Source: an uncultured Bacteroidales bacterium (lineage in GTDB: Bacteria; Bacteroidota; Bacteroidia; Bacteroidales; Paludibacteraceae). Taken from it: a stretch of DNA of 64,000 bases. Location: the NCBI GenBank assembly GCA_900316995.1, contig ONEZ01000012.1, positions 1 to 64,000 of the forward strand, read 5' to 3'. The stretch's first letter is position 1; the number at the start of each line of letters is the position of its first letter. The position numbers were made by a program, and so were the translations under genes. The notes beneath the pieces are model-generated. The model saw only the letters and a list, made by a program, of their open reading frames with translations, made no database searches and was not told the DNA's origin. This document shows, one piece after another, positions 1 through 9,052 of the stretch.

Positions 1-2
1 AG

Positions 3-36
3 GAGGGTGACTAAAAAGTAAAATTTAGTCACTCTC
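3..36 (+). repeat. Left terminal inverted repeat of the IS
   Basis: Thirty-four bases match the reverse complement of 1872-1905 with one mismatch. The repeat contains an internal palindrome (GTGACTAAA / TTTAGTCAC) and is followed by a T-rich stretch, so it looks like an intrinsic terminator as well as a transposase binding site. Confidence 0.85.
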
Positions 37-164
37 TTTTTCTTATCTTTATTACTCCCCTAAAATCAATATCTTTCAGAAAATGTATCTGTATCTTCAA
101 AAAATCGGAACAAATTGGCTCTTTGAAGTCAAGATAGCCACCTAATGCTTCTCGCCGACCACTT

Positions 165-1700
165 CTATTGTGCACTCTTGCTTTTTATGTACTTTCTTAT
201 GTTATGAGCTGTCGCAATCAATCCAAACTCAACAGTTACTTTTTGCATAGATCTTAGTCTAAACCTTTTGAACCCGTGATTGTATTTTATATCTCCAAAT
301 GTGCTTTCCGGTTCAATAGGCCTTTTACTTCTATGTTTAAGACCTTGCTCACTTAGGAGCAGTCCCTTGACCAGTTGCTTATATTTTCTGTATTGTTCAT
401 TTACCTTTATGACCCTGTTCCCACTGCCTTTGTGACATAGCCCTTTCAGAGGACATCCGCTACAGTCTTTTGCCATATACAGTTTGTAGTGTTGAACGTA
501 CCCCCTGTCTGATGTTTCTGTCCTGCCGCCTGTGCAGGTGAGATGTTGTCCCATGACACATACATAGTAGTCGTCTGATTCATTGTAGAACATATTCTCT
601 GGCAGGAACGGGTTCTTGACGAAGTCACGCTTCTGTTCTCTGTGGAACATGTTGTACTTGACGTACGGGGTGATGCCCTTGCCTAACAGATATTCATAAT
701 TCTCCTCGCTCCCATATCCTGAGTCAGCCACCACATCCATGCTCTGCTTTCCGTATTTCTGCTCGAATGATTCAAGGTGAGGCTTAAGGGTGCCCTGGTC
801 TCCTGGCGTCTGGTATATTCCATAGTTGGTTATGTACTGGTTCTCTGTGGATATCTGGACATTGTACCCCGGCTTGGTCTGCCCGTTGTTCATAGCATCC
901 TCCTTCATTCTCATGAACGTGGCATCGTGATCTGTTTTGCTGTAACTGTTCCTCTCTCCAAGTATGTCCAGCTTGTCCTCGTACTCCTTGAGTTTCTCTA
1001 CTGACTCGTCCTTTACCTTTTTGACGGCCTTGTATTCGGCACTGTTTCTTGATATGCCTTTCTCGTCCATCGTTCTTAGTATCTTGTCCGTCTTTTCCGC
1101 CACGGCCTCCGATGTCATCTCTGGCAGTTCTGAAGACGTGTTCTCTGACTCGATTATCTTTTCCGCTTCAGACAACACTTTGCCGACCCGCTCCCTGAGC
1201 TTTCTTTGATTGGTCTCTGTGGACCGCTTCCATACAAATGTGTATTTGTTTGACGCCGACTCAATCTTAGTCCCGTCCACATACTGGACATTCAATGATA
1301 CCAACCCCTCCTTATGCAGAAGCTCAACTATCTGGGTGAACAGCCCTTCAAACACCCCTTTAAGGCGGCTGCCCCTAAAATTGTTGATGGTCCTGAAGTC
1401 TGGACGGTTCATGCCTGACAGCCACATGTACACAACATTCTCGCTCAGCATACGCTCCATGAGGCGGCCTGAGTAAACGTTGTTAAGATAACTGTACACT
1501 ATGACCTTTAATAGCATCCGTGGGTTGTAGCTGCTGGCCCCGCCTCCCTTGTAGCCTGACAACAGCTCGGATATGTCCAGCTTGTCTATGATTGCGCTTA
1601 CCAACCTCGCCTTGTGATTCTTCGGTATAAAATCTCCTATGCAGTTAGGAAAAAGAAGATTGTCGTTTGGATTGTAATCTTTAAATGTTATCTTTGCCAT
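165..1700 (-). CDS. IS1182-family transposase
   Basis: The 511-residue protein has the layout of IS1182/IS5-like DDE transposases. An N-terminal helical domain (DUF772-like, about residues 15-115) carries the motif NNFR. A catalytic core follows, with YVDGTKIES (about residue 140), a D-rich segment near DHDATFMRMKED, VADSGYGSEENY (about 325) and a C-terminal RPIEPESTFGDIKYNHGFKRFR segment that holds the likely catalytic glutamate. A Cys cluster (CSGCPLKGLCH, about residue 415) sits between them, as is usual in this family. Start and stop are clean and no frameshift is seen, so it is probably functional. Confidence 0.9.
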   Translation of the reverse strand: MAKITFKDYNPNDNLLFPNCIGDFIPKNHKARLVSAIIDKLDISELLSGYKGGGASSYNPRMLLKVIVYSYLNNVYSGRLMERMLSENVVYMWLSGMNRPDFRTINNFRGSRLKGVFEGLFTQIVELLHKEGLVSLNVQYVDGTKIESASNKYTFVWKRSTETNQRKLRERVGKVLSEAEKIIESENTSSELPEMTSEAVAEKTDKILRTMDEKGISRNSAEYKAVKKVKDESVEKLKEYEDKLDILGERNSYSKTDHDATFMRMKEDAMNNGQTKPGYNVQISTENQYITNYGIYQTPGDQGTLKPHLESFEQKYGKQSMDVVADSGYGSEENYEYLLGKGITPYVKYNMFHREQKRDFVKNPFLPENMFYNESDDYYVCVMGQHLTCTGGRTETSDRGYVQHYKLYMAKDCSGCPLKGLCHKGSGNRVIKVNEQYRKYKQLVKGLLLSEQGLKHRSKRPIEPESTFGDIKYNHGFKRFRLRSMQKVTVEFGLIATAHNIRKYIKSKSAQ

Positions 1701-1811
1701 AGTTTTGGGGTGCGGGGTTTGTCCGCGATTTATTTTTTTTGCAACACAAATTTAAGAAAAATCCCGCAATATTCCAAACATATTTAGTTGAAAATCAACT
1801 AAATAATCAAA

Positions 1812-1839
1812 GAAGAGGCCTGTAGCGACAGGTCTCTTC
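1812..1839. terminator. Hairpin inside the IS upstream of the transposase
   Basis: GAAGAGGCCTGT and ACAGGTCTCTTC form a 12-bp stem, including one G-T pair, around the loop AGCG. It lies between the right IS end and the transposase start. It could insulate the transposase from transcription arriving from res, but there is no strong T tract, so the role is inferred. Confidence 0.4.
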
Positions 1840-1871
1840 CCTTTATAATGACAAACTTTCTGCAAAAAGAA

Positions 1872-1905
1872 GAGAGTGACTAAATCTTACTTTTTAGTCA
1901 CCCTC
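1872..1905 (-). repeat. Right terminal inverted repeat of the IS
   Basis: This is the reverse complement of 3-36 with one mismatch and has the same internal hairpin. Read on the minus strand, it encodes the last residues (EGD) and stop codon of the truncated restriction gene, which places the insertion junction at about 1905/1906. Confidence 0.85.
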
Positions 1906-4485
1906 TGCCTTATTTGCCCACGTTGTGCCAAGTTCAAGCTTTAGACGGCTATCGCTATTGTCTCTGTCATCTCCTTTAGTCTCGAGCAAAACGACGTGAT
2001 CATTTTTTGTGCGAATGACAAAGTCCGGGTAATGATTGAGAAAACCATTGATGTAGAAACCCTGTCCTCTCTCAGGGTTACGATGCCAAAATAATACATT
2101 ATCAAGGTTTGCTACCGAATTTATTACTTTATACTCAAAATCATTCATATCGCCTTCTTCTGTGTATAATCCTTTTGATAGGCCTACTGACGTTTTCACC
2201 ACCGTCAACTTTTTTGGGAAAGAATATTGTGCAACATTCTTAATTTTACCTTTATCTAAAAGCGCCTTAAAATTTATGTGTTGATAGTCCGCTATTAACT
2301 TGTACATTTTTTGCTTGAACGCTTGAGCTACAACAATCTCCCTGTTGAACAAATCCATTAATTCTTCATCACTTTTATTCTCCAATACACCTTTTATGTA
2401 GTTACTGATATGTGGTTCGTTCACCTCGTCAAAATGCAAACTTTGAGCAATTCTACCAGTCAACTGTCTGCGTTTTGCTTCAACATCATAACCTGCAAAC
2501 ATTTGGCGGACTAAATGTGATTGCCTGTCACTCAATTTAAATTGTTTGGGCACATATTCATCATCGCCTCGCTTTTCAAGGTCAATACGCACTGCTTCCT
2601 GTTCCGCAGGGGAAAAGTTTATATTTTTATCAGCATTTTCTAATAAAAAACCTTTTGTAAGCATGGCCTTATTTAACAATATATCTTCTCCTTCCGGGTT
2701 AAATATTGAGTTGCTTTCTACCTTAATTGCAAACATTGGCAGTTTCATTTGCATTGCAACATCGCTGAAATCTTCTTTTATCGAGTATGTCATTATATTG
2801 TTTCTTATTTCGTTAGGAACATTGCTATCATCGTCTTCTTTTATAGACTCTTCATATTGAGAGTTTGCATCGTGTGCCTGCTGTAACACGTCATCCGTAT
2901 TATTGGCAGGAGTTGTAGAGTGAACACCACCATCCTCCAGCCGTTTTTTCAGGTTATCAGAGTCAATTTCATAATTGTTATCATGTTCATCTTCAACCTC
3001 CAATTGTGTTAAGAAATCTTGATGTTCGTCAAAAATGGTAACTTGTTTATGTTCAATGTTTTGACTCTCCAATGTTTCAGCCTCAGGCATGGCAAGACGT
3101 GTGTCTTTTGAAGAAAAGCCAGCATTGTTCAATCCTCTGATAACAGACTCAATAGTTTGGCGAAAATTTACCGACGATGTAAACACGTATGACAAATTGA
3201 GATATTCATCATGATGCTTGGTTGCGTATGGTAATCGGAGTACACGACCAACAATCTGCTCTACATCAATTTGTGATGTTTTATTGGCAAGCGATGCTAA
3301 AATATAGGCAAATGGGCAGTCCCAGCCCTCTTTTAAGGCATTCACAGTAATAATGTAGCGCACCTCACATTCTTCACTCATAAGGTCAAGACCTTTTAAT
3401 TCGTCCTTCTCGGCCGTTTTGATTTTAATATGAGAATCTGGAATGCCCGCCGCTATAAGTTTTTGCTTTACTTTATCAAATGTATCATTGTCACTATCGT
3501 TTCTTGGTTGCGCCTGAAAAAGCACAATTGGGCGTATAAATCTGCCTCCCGTTTTCCGCAAATTTATTGCTCGTTGCTCAAGGGTCCTTTGCAACTGTAT
3601 AGCATTAACAAGCACGTCTTCGGTTGAATCACGATTATAGAGCACCACGGGTAGTTTTACCATATTGGCATCTTTAAGTTTCTTTGCATCCACAAAACTT
3701 ATGATATTGCTCTTTTCTCGTGGCGTGGCGGTAAGGTCCAGAATAAAACTTGGGTTGATTTTTGTTAGAGCGTCAACCCTCATTTCTGATTTAAAATTGT
3801 GACTCTCATCAACAATCACAACTGGATTTAAGCATGCAATAGCCTGAATAAGCGAAGTGTCATCTGCATTTTCCACATGATTACCACCATTAACAAGTTT
3901 GGCATAATCAACCAGATTAGAGTTTTCTCGTAGTGAACGCAGCCCCTCATTTGTTAAATCTCCCTTTTTATTTTTTGCAGGAATAAATGACTGTACACTT
4001 AGTACAAAAATGGTTAGTTGTTCACGTATTTGGCCTGGCTGAATTCCAGTACCCATCAATGCTGTTTCCTTGTCAACAACAACTACTCTGTTATTAAAGT
4101 GTGTATTAATACGCTGACGGTATGGATGTTCTGGGTCACTCAGATTTTTGTATGTCTGTTTCAATATACTGTCGCTAGGTACAAACCATGCCACAACTTT
4201 AGGTTGCTCTGGTGGCAAATGGTCAAAAATAACCTTTATTGCATTAGCCGCAATAAAAGTTTTTCCACCGGCTGTCGGTACTTTGAACATTACACGGGCC
4301 ACACCTGGTACTGTAGTGTTGTCGTATGAATGGATAAAGCGGTTACTATCAATATTACTGATATCAATGCCTTTTTTGAGCCAGTAATTTTTATATGCCA
4401 CTTGCAGATTGTTATCCGCTTTTACCTGCTCCATATACAATGCAAGGTCTTTAAGCGTATCTTGTTGATATCTTTTTAATTCCAT
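1894..4485 (-). pseudogene. res: Type III restriction subunit Res, 3' end truncated by the IS
   Basis: ATP-dependent translocase and nuclease subunit of a type III restriction-modification system. Superfamily 2 helicase motifs are visible: KVPTAGGKT (Walker A, residues 69-76), VVIVDESHNF (motif II), LTATP (motif III) and QIVGRVLRLPYA (motif VI). Near the C-terminus YPDFVIRT followed by LLETKGD gives a PD-(D/E)xK nuclease site. After NKA the frame enters the IS end and stops (EGD), giving 863 residues where full-length Res proteins are usually well over 900. The lost tail follows the nuclease motif, so ATPase and catalytic residues remain but the end of the nuclease fold is missing. Mod lies 12 nt upstream in the same operon. 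Confidence 0.85.
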
Positions 4486-4497
4486 GGTGATTCTATT

Positions 4498-6072
4498 TTA
4501 TAGGCGATTGATGTCACGAGGTATCTTCTTGAAAATAATGTTGTGTACAGAGAGCCATTCCTTGTCAATTACACATTGGTCTGCATAAACAACGTATGTT
4601 TCCGCTTTCTCAACAATTATATTTAATGTATCGTGGCTGAGAGTTGTTATTTGCTCTGGCTCGTAATAAAAATAGTAGGCAGTGCCGTTATAATTGCCCA
4701 ATAGATATTGGCTTTTGTTAGAACTGCAATGGTACGGAGTACGTGTCTCGCTATACCAAATGTATTGGCGTATTTTCTCTACTCCAACAGACTCATTAAG
4801 GTTCGCATTATCATTGAACAATTGTTCTCCCAGTTCATAGTATGAAAAAGAACCACCAGTACCTTCCACTGCGTTTTTGCCATCGCCGTAACCGTTGATT
4901 ACCCGACGTACACGTTCTGCTGTGATGTTCTCTGCATAATCTTCCATCTCTACCAATATAAATTTACGGTTACCGCCATCTTGCTTGTTTAAATTTAAGA
5001 CCGCATGAGCCGTGGTACCTGAGCCGGCAAACGAATCGAGGATTATAGCATTTTTGTCTGTAGCTAAATGAAGAATTTTAGCTATCAACATATGAGGCTT
5101 GGGAGTATCGAAGGGGAACTTAACATCGTAAAAAATATCCTTCATTTGTTGTTTGGCATCTTGATTATGGCCGACCTCGTTATATTTCCAAATTGTCAAA
5201 GACGTAGTTCCCTGCTTAACCTCTGACAAGAATCTTTTAATTGACGGAACATTATTTCCATTTGCACCAAACCAAATTCTATCCTCAGACAACAGTTGTT
5301 CATATGTCTCTTTTGAAAACCTCCAACATCTACCTTGTGGAGGATTGACGACTCTTCCATTCGGTGTTATAATTGGGAAATCATACGTGGAACTATATGT
5401 TTTTACAGAACAATCACTAGGTTTCCACGGGCCTCTTGGATCATTGTCAATGTTTTTGTAACGAGAGTCCATTTCATCCGTTCGAGGCAATAAACCAGGT
5501 CTCCATAGTTTCTTGTTATTGGCATACACCAATATAAAATCGTGATTATCGCTGAAATATTTTGCGTCATTTTGTGGCGAGTATTTCTTTTCCCAAATTA
5601 CATTGTTTACAAAATTTCCTTCGCCAAAAACCTCATCACAAATTAGTTTGAGATTTGCCTGCTCGTTATCATCAATAGAGATAAAGATGGCACCATCATC
5701 TGAGAGTAGGCGTTGCAGTAGTTTGAGGCGTGGATACATCATGCAAAGCCATTTGTCGTGACGTGTGAGATCTTCTGCCTCTTTGCCTACCACTTGTCCA
5801 AGCCATTTCTTTATTTTAGGGCTGTTTACATTATCGTTATACACCCAGTTCTCATTGCCTGTGTTGTATGGTGGGTCTATGTAGATACATTTGATTTTGC
5901 CTTCATACTGCGGTAATAAAGCCTTGAGCGCTTCAAGATTATCACCATGAATAATCATATTGTCGCTTGACTCAGCATCACCAAATGTGTATTTCTTGTC
6001 TAATGTACGAAAGCGTACATCGTGATGGTGATTCACCACGGCATCCTTTCCAATCCAATTAAGTGTTGGCAT
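4498..6072 (-). CDS. mod: Type III adenine-specific DNA methyltransferase Mod
   Basis: Modification and specificity subunit partnering Res; it transfers a methyl group from S-adenosylmethionine to adenine. It is a beta-class enzyme: the catalytic motif DPPYNTG (residues 66-72) precedes the SAM-binding DSFAGSGTT motif (about residue 340). The variable region between them (about residues 130-310) is the likely target-recognition domain. The ATG at 6072 (MPTLNWIGKD) is preferred because Mod homologues typically begin like this. The frame is open to 6153, but that extension runs into a structured leader (6141-6280). Length is 524 residues. AT-rich composition suggests acquisition by transfer. Confidence 0.9.
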   Translation of the reverse strand: MPTLNWIGKDAVVNHHHDVRFRTLDKKYTFGDAESSDNMIIHGDNLEALKALLPQYEGKIKCIYIDPPYNTGNENWVYNDNVNSPKIKKWLGQVVGKEAEDLTRHDKWLCMMYPRLKLLQRLLSDDGAIFISIDDNEQANLKLICDEVFGEGNFVNNVIWEKKYSPQNDAKYFSDNHDFILVYANNKKLWRPGLLPRTDEMDSRYKNIDNDPRGPWKPSDCSVKTYSSTYDFPIITPNGRVVNPPQGRCWRFSKETYEQLLSEDRIWFGANGNNVPSIKRFLSEVKQGTTSLTIWKYNEVGHNQDAKQQMKDIFYDVKFPFDTPKPHMLIAKILHLATDKNAIILDSFAGSGTTAHAVLNLNKQDGGNRKFILVEMEDYAENITAERVRRVINGYGDGKNAVEGTGGSFSYYELGEQLFNDNANLNESVGVEKIRQYIWYSETRTPYHCSSNKSQYLLGNYNGTAYYFYYEPEQITTLSHDTLNIIVEKAETYVVYADQCVIDKEWLSVHNIIFKKIPRDINRL

Positions 6073-6140
6073 TGTTTGCGTTTTTGCTGGCGTATGCTTA
6101 TCATCAGAGGCAGGTAGCAGAGCACAAAAAACATGGACGG

Positions 6141-6280
6141 TATTCCTATCCATGTCCTAAAGGCTCTCGCATGCCTGCAAAACCAGATAAGTCACGTCCA
6201 TGCCTAAACGCATGGACGCTTGCGACTCATTCTTCGGTTTTGCTTTTGGAATTTGCGAGATTCTTAGGACTTTCCGAATA
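6141..6280 (-). other. Rod-like nested inverted repeat in the mod leader (copy 1 of a two-member family)
   Basis: On the minus strand five helices nest in order: TATTC/GAATA, GTCCTAA/TTAGGAC, TCTCGCA/TGCGAGA, GCAAAACC/GGTTTTGC, AGTC/GACT, capped by CGTCCATGC/GCATGGACG with a six-base loop. The 3'-side linkers between helices are GCC and AGGCA. The element at 22006-22138 has the same helix order, similar lengths and near-identical 3' linkers but different helix sequences. The element is downstream of a -7 box at 6379-6386 and about 69 nt before the mod start, so it would be transcribed as leader. It may be a structured RNA or a folded single-stranded DNA site; the function is unknown. Confidence 0.6.
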
Positions 6281-6378
6281 AATAGCAAACGCTATGATTA
6301 ATAATATGTTATAACTTAAATATCAGTTGCTTGTCAATATTTTCTTTATATAATTATATCGGTTTTATCTTCCATTTG

Positions 6379-6386
6379 CAAATATA
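6379..6386 (-). promoter_or_regulatory. -7 box of the mod-res promoter
   Basis: TATATTTG on the minus strand fits the Bacteroidetes -7 consensus TAnnTTTG. It would give a leader of about 300 nt containing the structured element. The rest of 6281-6463 is AT-rich and shows no gene. Confidence 0.5.
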
Positions 6387-6463
6387 TGGAAAATGTTTAA
6401 ACTTTTGCAGTGCTAACTATCACAATGTTTATCTTTTATGTTAGCTATTTTTAAGTGCTCTGC

Positions 6464-7804
6464 CTATAATTCAGTCAGCAGGAAGCCCATATAGAATGGG
6501 ATGGTCAATAGGGGACCATTACGTCCAACATTGTAATCACCAAGTTTTATTGCCTGGCTAACGTGATACTTCTCATAGTTGGCAAGGATAGTCTGCAATG
6601 ATTTGGCATTGCCTGTAGTGGCCTTACACTCTACTAACGTACACTTGCCTTTATACCTTATAACAAAATCAATCTCCAAACCGCTATCCTTGTGGAAGTA
6701 GTATGGCTTCCGCCCCATCTTGCAAAATATATCAGCCATAATATTTTCATATATGGCACCTTTATATGCACCAAGCTGTCCTTGCATCACACTCCAGGCC
6801 GTACCTTCTTCAAGCATACTTATAAACAGACCTGTATCTGCCATATATACTTTAAATTGCTCTTGGATTGCATTGCCGTCTAATGGTAGTTCCGTGATTT
6901 GCATATTATAGCATCGGCGAATTATTCCAGCATCCTCTATCCATTGCAAACTCCCTTGATAATCACGGCTTTTGCCTCCTTTGCGTACAACTGAATATGT
7001 AAACTTTTTATATTCGCGAGCCAGTTGGCGGGGAATGGACTCAAAGCATTCCCTAATACGTGGTTTGTCACTTCCAGGAGCATATTTCACCATGTCTGAC
7101 TTGTATTCATCTATAATATTTGCCTGGACCTTATGTGTCTTCCCCATATCATGGGTTCTTAGAAATGTGCTAACTGCTTCTGGCATACCACCAACAATAA
7201 TATACTGCAGCAGCAACTGTCTCATGCGGTTATGTATGGCATCATTAACTGGCGTCTCGTCTTGCAAATGTTGTCTCAATATGGCTATATGCTCTTCTGT
7301 AATACCATTTGCCCACAACCACTCCTCAAAATCCATTGGGAACATGTTTACTATATGTTCATATCCAACCGGGATGGAGAAATTCTCATCTTCTTTCTTC
7401 TTCTCCTCTTTTGTTTTATAGCCATTAACACCCAAGAGTGAGCCAGTACATATTACATCATACCTGCCGTCTAAATAGAAGAATTTAAGTGAGGCCCGTG
7501 CCCGTGGGCAATCCTGTATCTCATCAAATATCAAACAAGTTCTGCCAGCCACAAACTTAGTTCCCATTATTCCGATACTAATGTTTGTGGTAATGGTATC
7601 TGTATTCAACCCTCCAGAGAAGAAAGACTTATATTCTTCATGTTCATGAAAGTCCAGATAAACCACATTTGCATAGTGATGCGATGCAAAATTTTTCACC
7701 GAACTGGTCTTGCCACATTGACGGCATCCCTTGATTACAATAGGCTTCCTTTGTGGATCATTCTTCCACTCTGTAAGTATGGTGTCGATTTTACGTTTGT
7801 ACAT
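6464..7804 (-). CDS. AAA ATPase with DUF4143 C-terminal domain
   Basis: The 446-residue protein has an N-terminal AAA_14 nucleotide-binding domain with GCRQCGKT (Walker A, residues 26-33) and CLIFDEIQD (Walker B), then a C-terminal DUF4143 domain (about residues 215-400) ending in a restriction-endonuclease-like stretch (GLEIDFVIRYKGKCTLVECKA, split here as GLEIDFVIRYKG then KCTLVECKA) whose D-ExK pattern resembles PD-(D/E)xK folds. Such proteins are very common in Bacteroidales, often many per genome, and their role is not settled. It lies next to the type III system but has its own promoter, so a defence link is only inferred. Three 33-bp repeats occupy its leader. Confidence 0.85.
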   Translation of the reverse strand: MYKRKIDTILTEWKNDPQRKPIVIKGCRQCGKTSSVKNFASHHYANVVYLDFHEHEEYKSFFSGGLNTDTITTNISIGIMGTKFVAGRTCLIFDEIQDCPRARASLKFFYLDGRYDVICTGSLLGVNGYKTKEEKKKEDENFSIPVGYEHIVNMFPMDFEEWLWANGITEEHIAILRQHLQDETPVNDAIHNRMRQLLLQYIIVGGMPEAVSTFLRTHDMGKTHKVQANIIDEYKSDMVKYAPGSDKPRIRECFESIPRQLAREYKKFTYSVVRKGGKSRDYQGSLQWIEDAGIIRRCYNMQITELPLDGNAIQEQFKVYMADTGLFISMLEEGTAWSVMQGQLGAYKGAIYENIMADIFCKMGRKPYYFHKDSGLEIDFVIRYKGKCTLVECKATTGNAKSLQTILANYEKYHVSQAIKLGDYNVGRNGPLLTIPFYMGFLLTEL

Positions 7805-7838
7805 ATAGCTGATTATTATATATATATGTGTTTTTATG

Positions 7839-7926
7839 CACTTTTTTCAAGGGAGTTTTTGGTGAACTGTACACCTTTTTCAAGGGACTTTTTGCCAAAT
7901 TACGCACTTTTTCCAATGGAGTTTCG
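7839..7926 (-). repeat. Three tandem 33-bp repeats in the leader of the DUF4143 ATPase gene
   Basis: Imperfect copies begin at 7839, 7872 and 7905 (period exactly 33). On the minus strand each holds a core close to CTCCCTTGAAAAAGTG; the copy nearest the promoter has diverged most. They lie between the -7 box (7931-7938) and the ATPase start, so they are in the untranslated leader. The period is a multiple of three but no ATG-started minus-strand leader peptide is evident. Confidence 0.7.
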
Positions 7927-7930
7927 GGTG

Positions 7931-7938
7931 TAAAGGTA
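7931..7938 (-). promoter_or_regulatory. -7 box upstream of the DUF4143 ATPase
   Basis: TACCTTTA on the minus strand deviates by one base from TAnnTTTG, with a TTTTG-type -33 region about 20 nt further upstream. It sits just before the 33-bp repeats. Confidence 0.4.
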
Positions 7939-7965
7939 AAAAAGACCTGTCAAGATTGCAAAAAA

Positions 7966-9051
7966 TTAAGCCTCTTTTTTCTTTTTGCCAAAATTACTGG
8001 CTATCCACTTTGGCGCTAAGATTGCACCTATGATAAGGTAGTTGTAGTAGGTAAGCAGACGCCACATGGTGGTGATGAGAAGCATTACAACACCTGCGGC
8101 AGGGACATACTCGCCAAGGTAGTTTTCAAACAACACTTCTATGAAGCCGCTACCTCCAGGAGTAGGGGCTATCATCATGACAACCATGGTTATAACTTGG
8201 CGGCATACCACTATGATGTTGTCATAGAATGAGAGGAAGCTGACATCGCCGGAAGTGCTGAACGCCATGATGAGCACATTAACAATGCTGAAACGAGCTA
8301 TCCATAGGAGTGCGCTCAGACCGCCTGTCTTAAGCCAGAATGTGAATGGTTTTACACGCATACGGCGTGAGCATACCCGTATGTCAACAGCTGTACGCAT
8401 GGCTGCAAACTTCCATCGGCGTAGAAACTTTATTTTGAATATCTGCTTTATCATCCACGCAAGAGCCGTGGGCTTAATGAAGATGCCTACAAATAGTATC
8501 GCCACCCATACCACCTTAAATATATAGCCTATGAGGAATAGTGAGAGTATGCTTGCCATAAAAGTGCCGTTCACGTTGAAAAGGTCTTGTATGGGCAGTA
8601 TAAGAAGCATTATTGGGAATGAGAGCACAAAGAACAACTCGTCAAGAAAAAGTGACACTATGCAGATGGCTGTGCTCTCTCCAAATTTTACGCCTTCTTT
8701 GCTTATAAATAGCATCTCAAGGGTGGAACCACCTGCTGCTGACGGGGTTATGGCTGATGTGAACTCATATAGCATCCTTATGCGGAACAGCCCCCAGAAG
8801 CTAATTTTTTTGTCGCTTAAAAGGTAGAGCCTCCACATCCCGGCGCCGTCACGTATCATTACGGTAAGCAAGGCAAGCAAAAGAAAAAGTACTGTGTAGC
8901 CTGTTATGTAATCTGGAAGCCACACTTCACTAAAAGAACTGAACTCTGATGTGAACTGCCATACCACGCCTGCCAAGCCAAACATTATAGGAAGTATGAT
9001 GTGTTTGGTGTGGAGTTTGCTCGCTACTGTATGTTCTGTTTTCTGTGCCAA
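7966..9051 (-). CDS. Flippase-like membrane protein (LPG synthase TM / UPF0104 family)
   Basis: The 361-residue inner-membrane protein has about eight hydrophobic segments and belongs to the lysylphosphatidylglycerol-synthase transmembrane (AglD/UPF0104) superfamily. The hallmark PTPGGSGFIE occurs at about residue 300, and SAITPSAAGGSTLE lies near 120. Members are thought to move glycolipids or lipids across the membrane, but exact substrates are generally unknown. It starts 1 nt after the glycosyltransferase upstream, so the pair is an operon and probably acts on the same glycolipid (inference). The lysine-rich C-terminus (GKKKKEA) is cytoplasmic in character. Confidence 0.8.
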   Translation of the reverse strand: MAQKTEHTVASKLHTKHIILPIMFGLAGVVWQFTSEFSSFSEVWLPDYITGYTVLFLLLALLTVMIRDGAGMWRLYLLSDKKISFWGLFRIRMLYEFTSAITPSAAGGSTLEMLFISKEGVKFGESTAICIVSLFLDELFFVLSFPIMLLILPIQDLFNVNGTFMASILSLFLIGYIFKVVWVAILFVGIFIKPTALAWMIKQIFKIKFLRRWKFAAMRTAVDIRVCSRRMRVKPFTFWLKTGGLSALLWIARFSIVNVLIMAFSTSGDVSFLSFYDNIIVVCRQVITMVVMMIAPTPGGSGFIEVLFENYLGEYVPAAGVVMLLITTMWRLLTYYNYLIIGAILAPKWIASNFGKKKKEA

Positions 9052-9052
9052 T

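Larger units (their letters stand above)
3..1905 (-). mobile_element. Complete IS1182-family insertion sequence
   Basis: The element consists of one transposase gene (165-1700, minus strand) bounded by near-perfect 34-bp terminal inverted repeats at 3-36 and 1872-1905, which differ at one base. Each end is itself a hairpin: GTGACTAAA pairs with TTTAGTCAC. The right end runs straight into the restriction gene on its right and supplies that gene's stop codon, so the element inserted into res. The left flank lies outside the window, so a target duplication cannot be judged. Family assignment rests on the transposase. The intact reading frame and matching ends suggest a recent, possibly active copy. 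Confidence 0.85.

Noticed and set aside
4498-6153. Longer Mod protein starting at 6153
   Set aside because: The extra 27 residues would be encoded by the end of the structured leader, and homologues begin at MPTLNW.
6141-6280. Integron attC site
   Set aside because: The rod shape is reminiscent, but the ends lack RYYYAAC and GTTRRRY boxes, the helices are longer and more numerous, and no integrase or cassette array is present.
7839-7926. CRISPR-like array
   Set aside because: Only three degenerate 33-bp units with contiguous repeats and no unique spacers of regular length; no cas genes.
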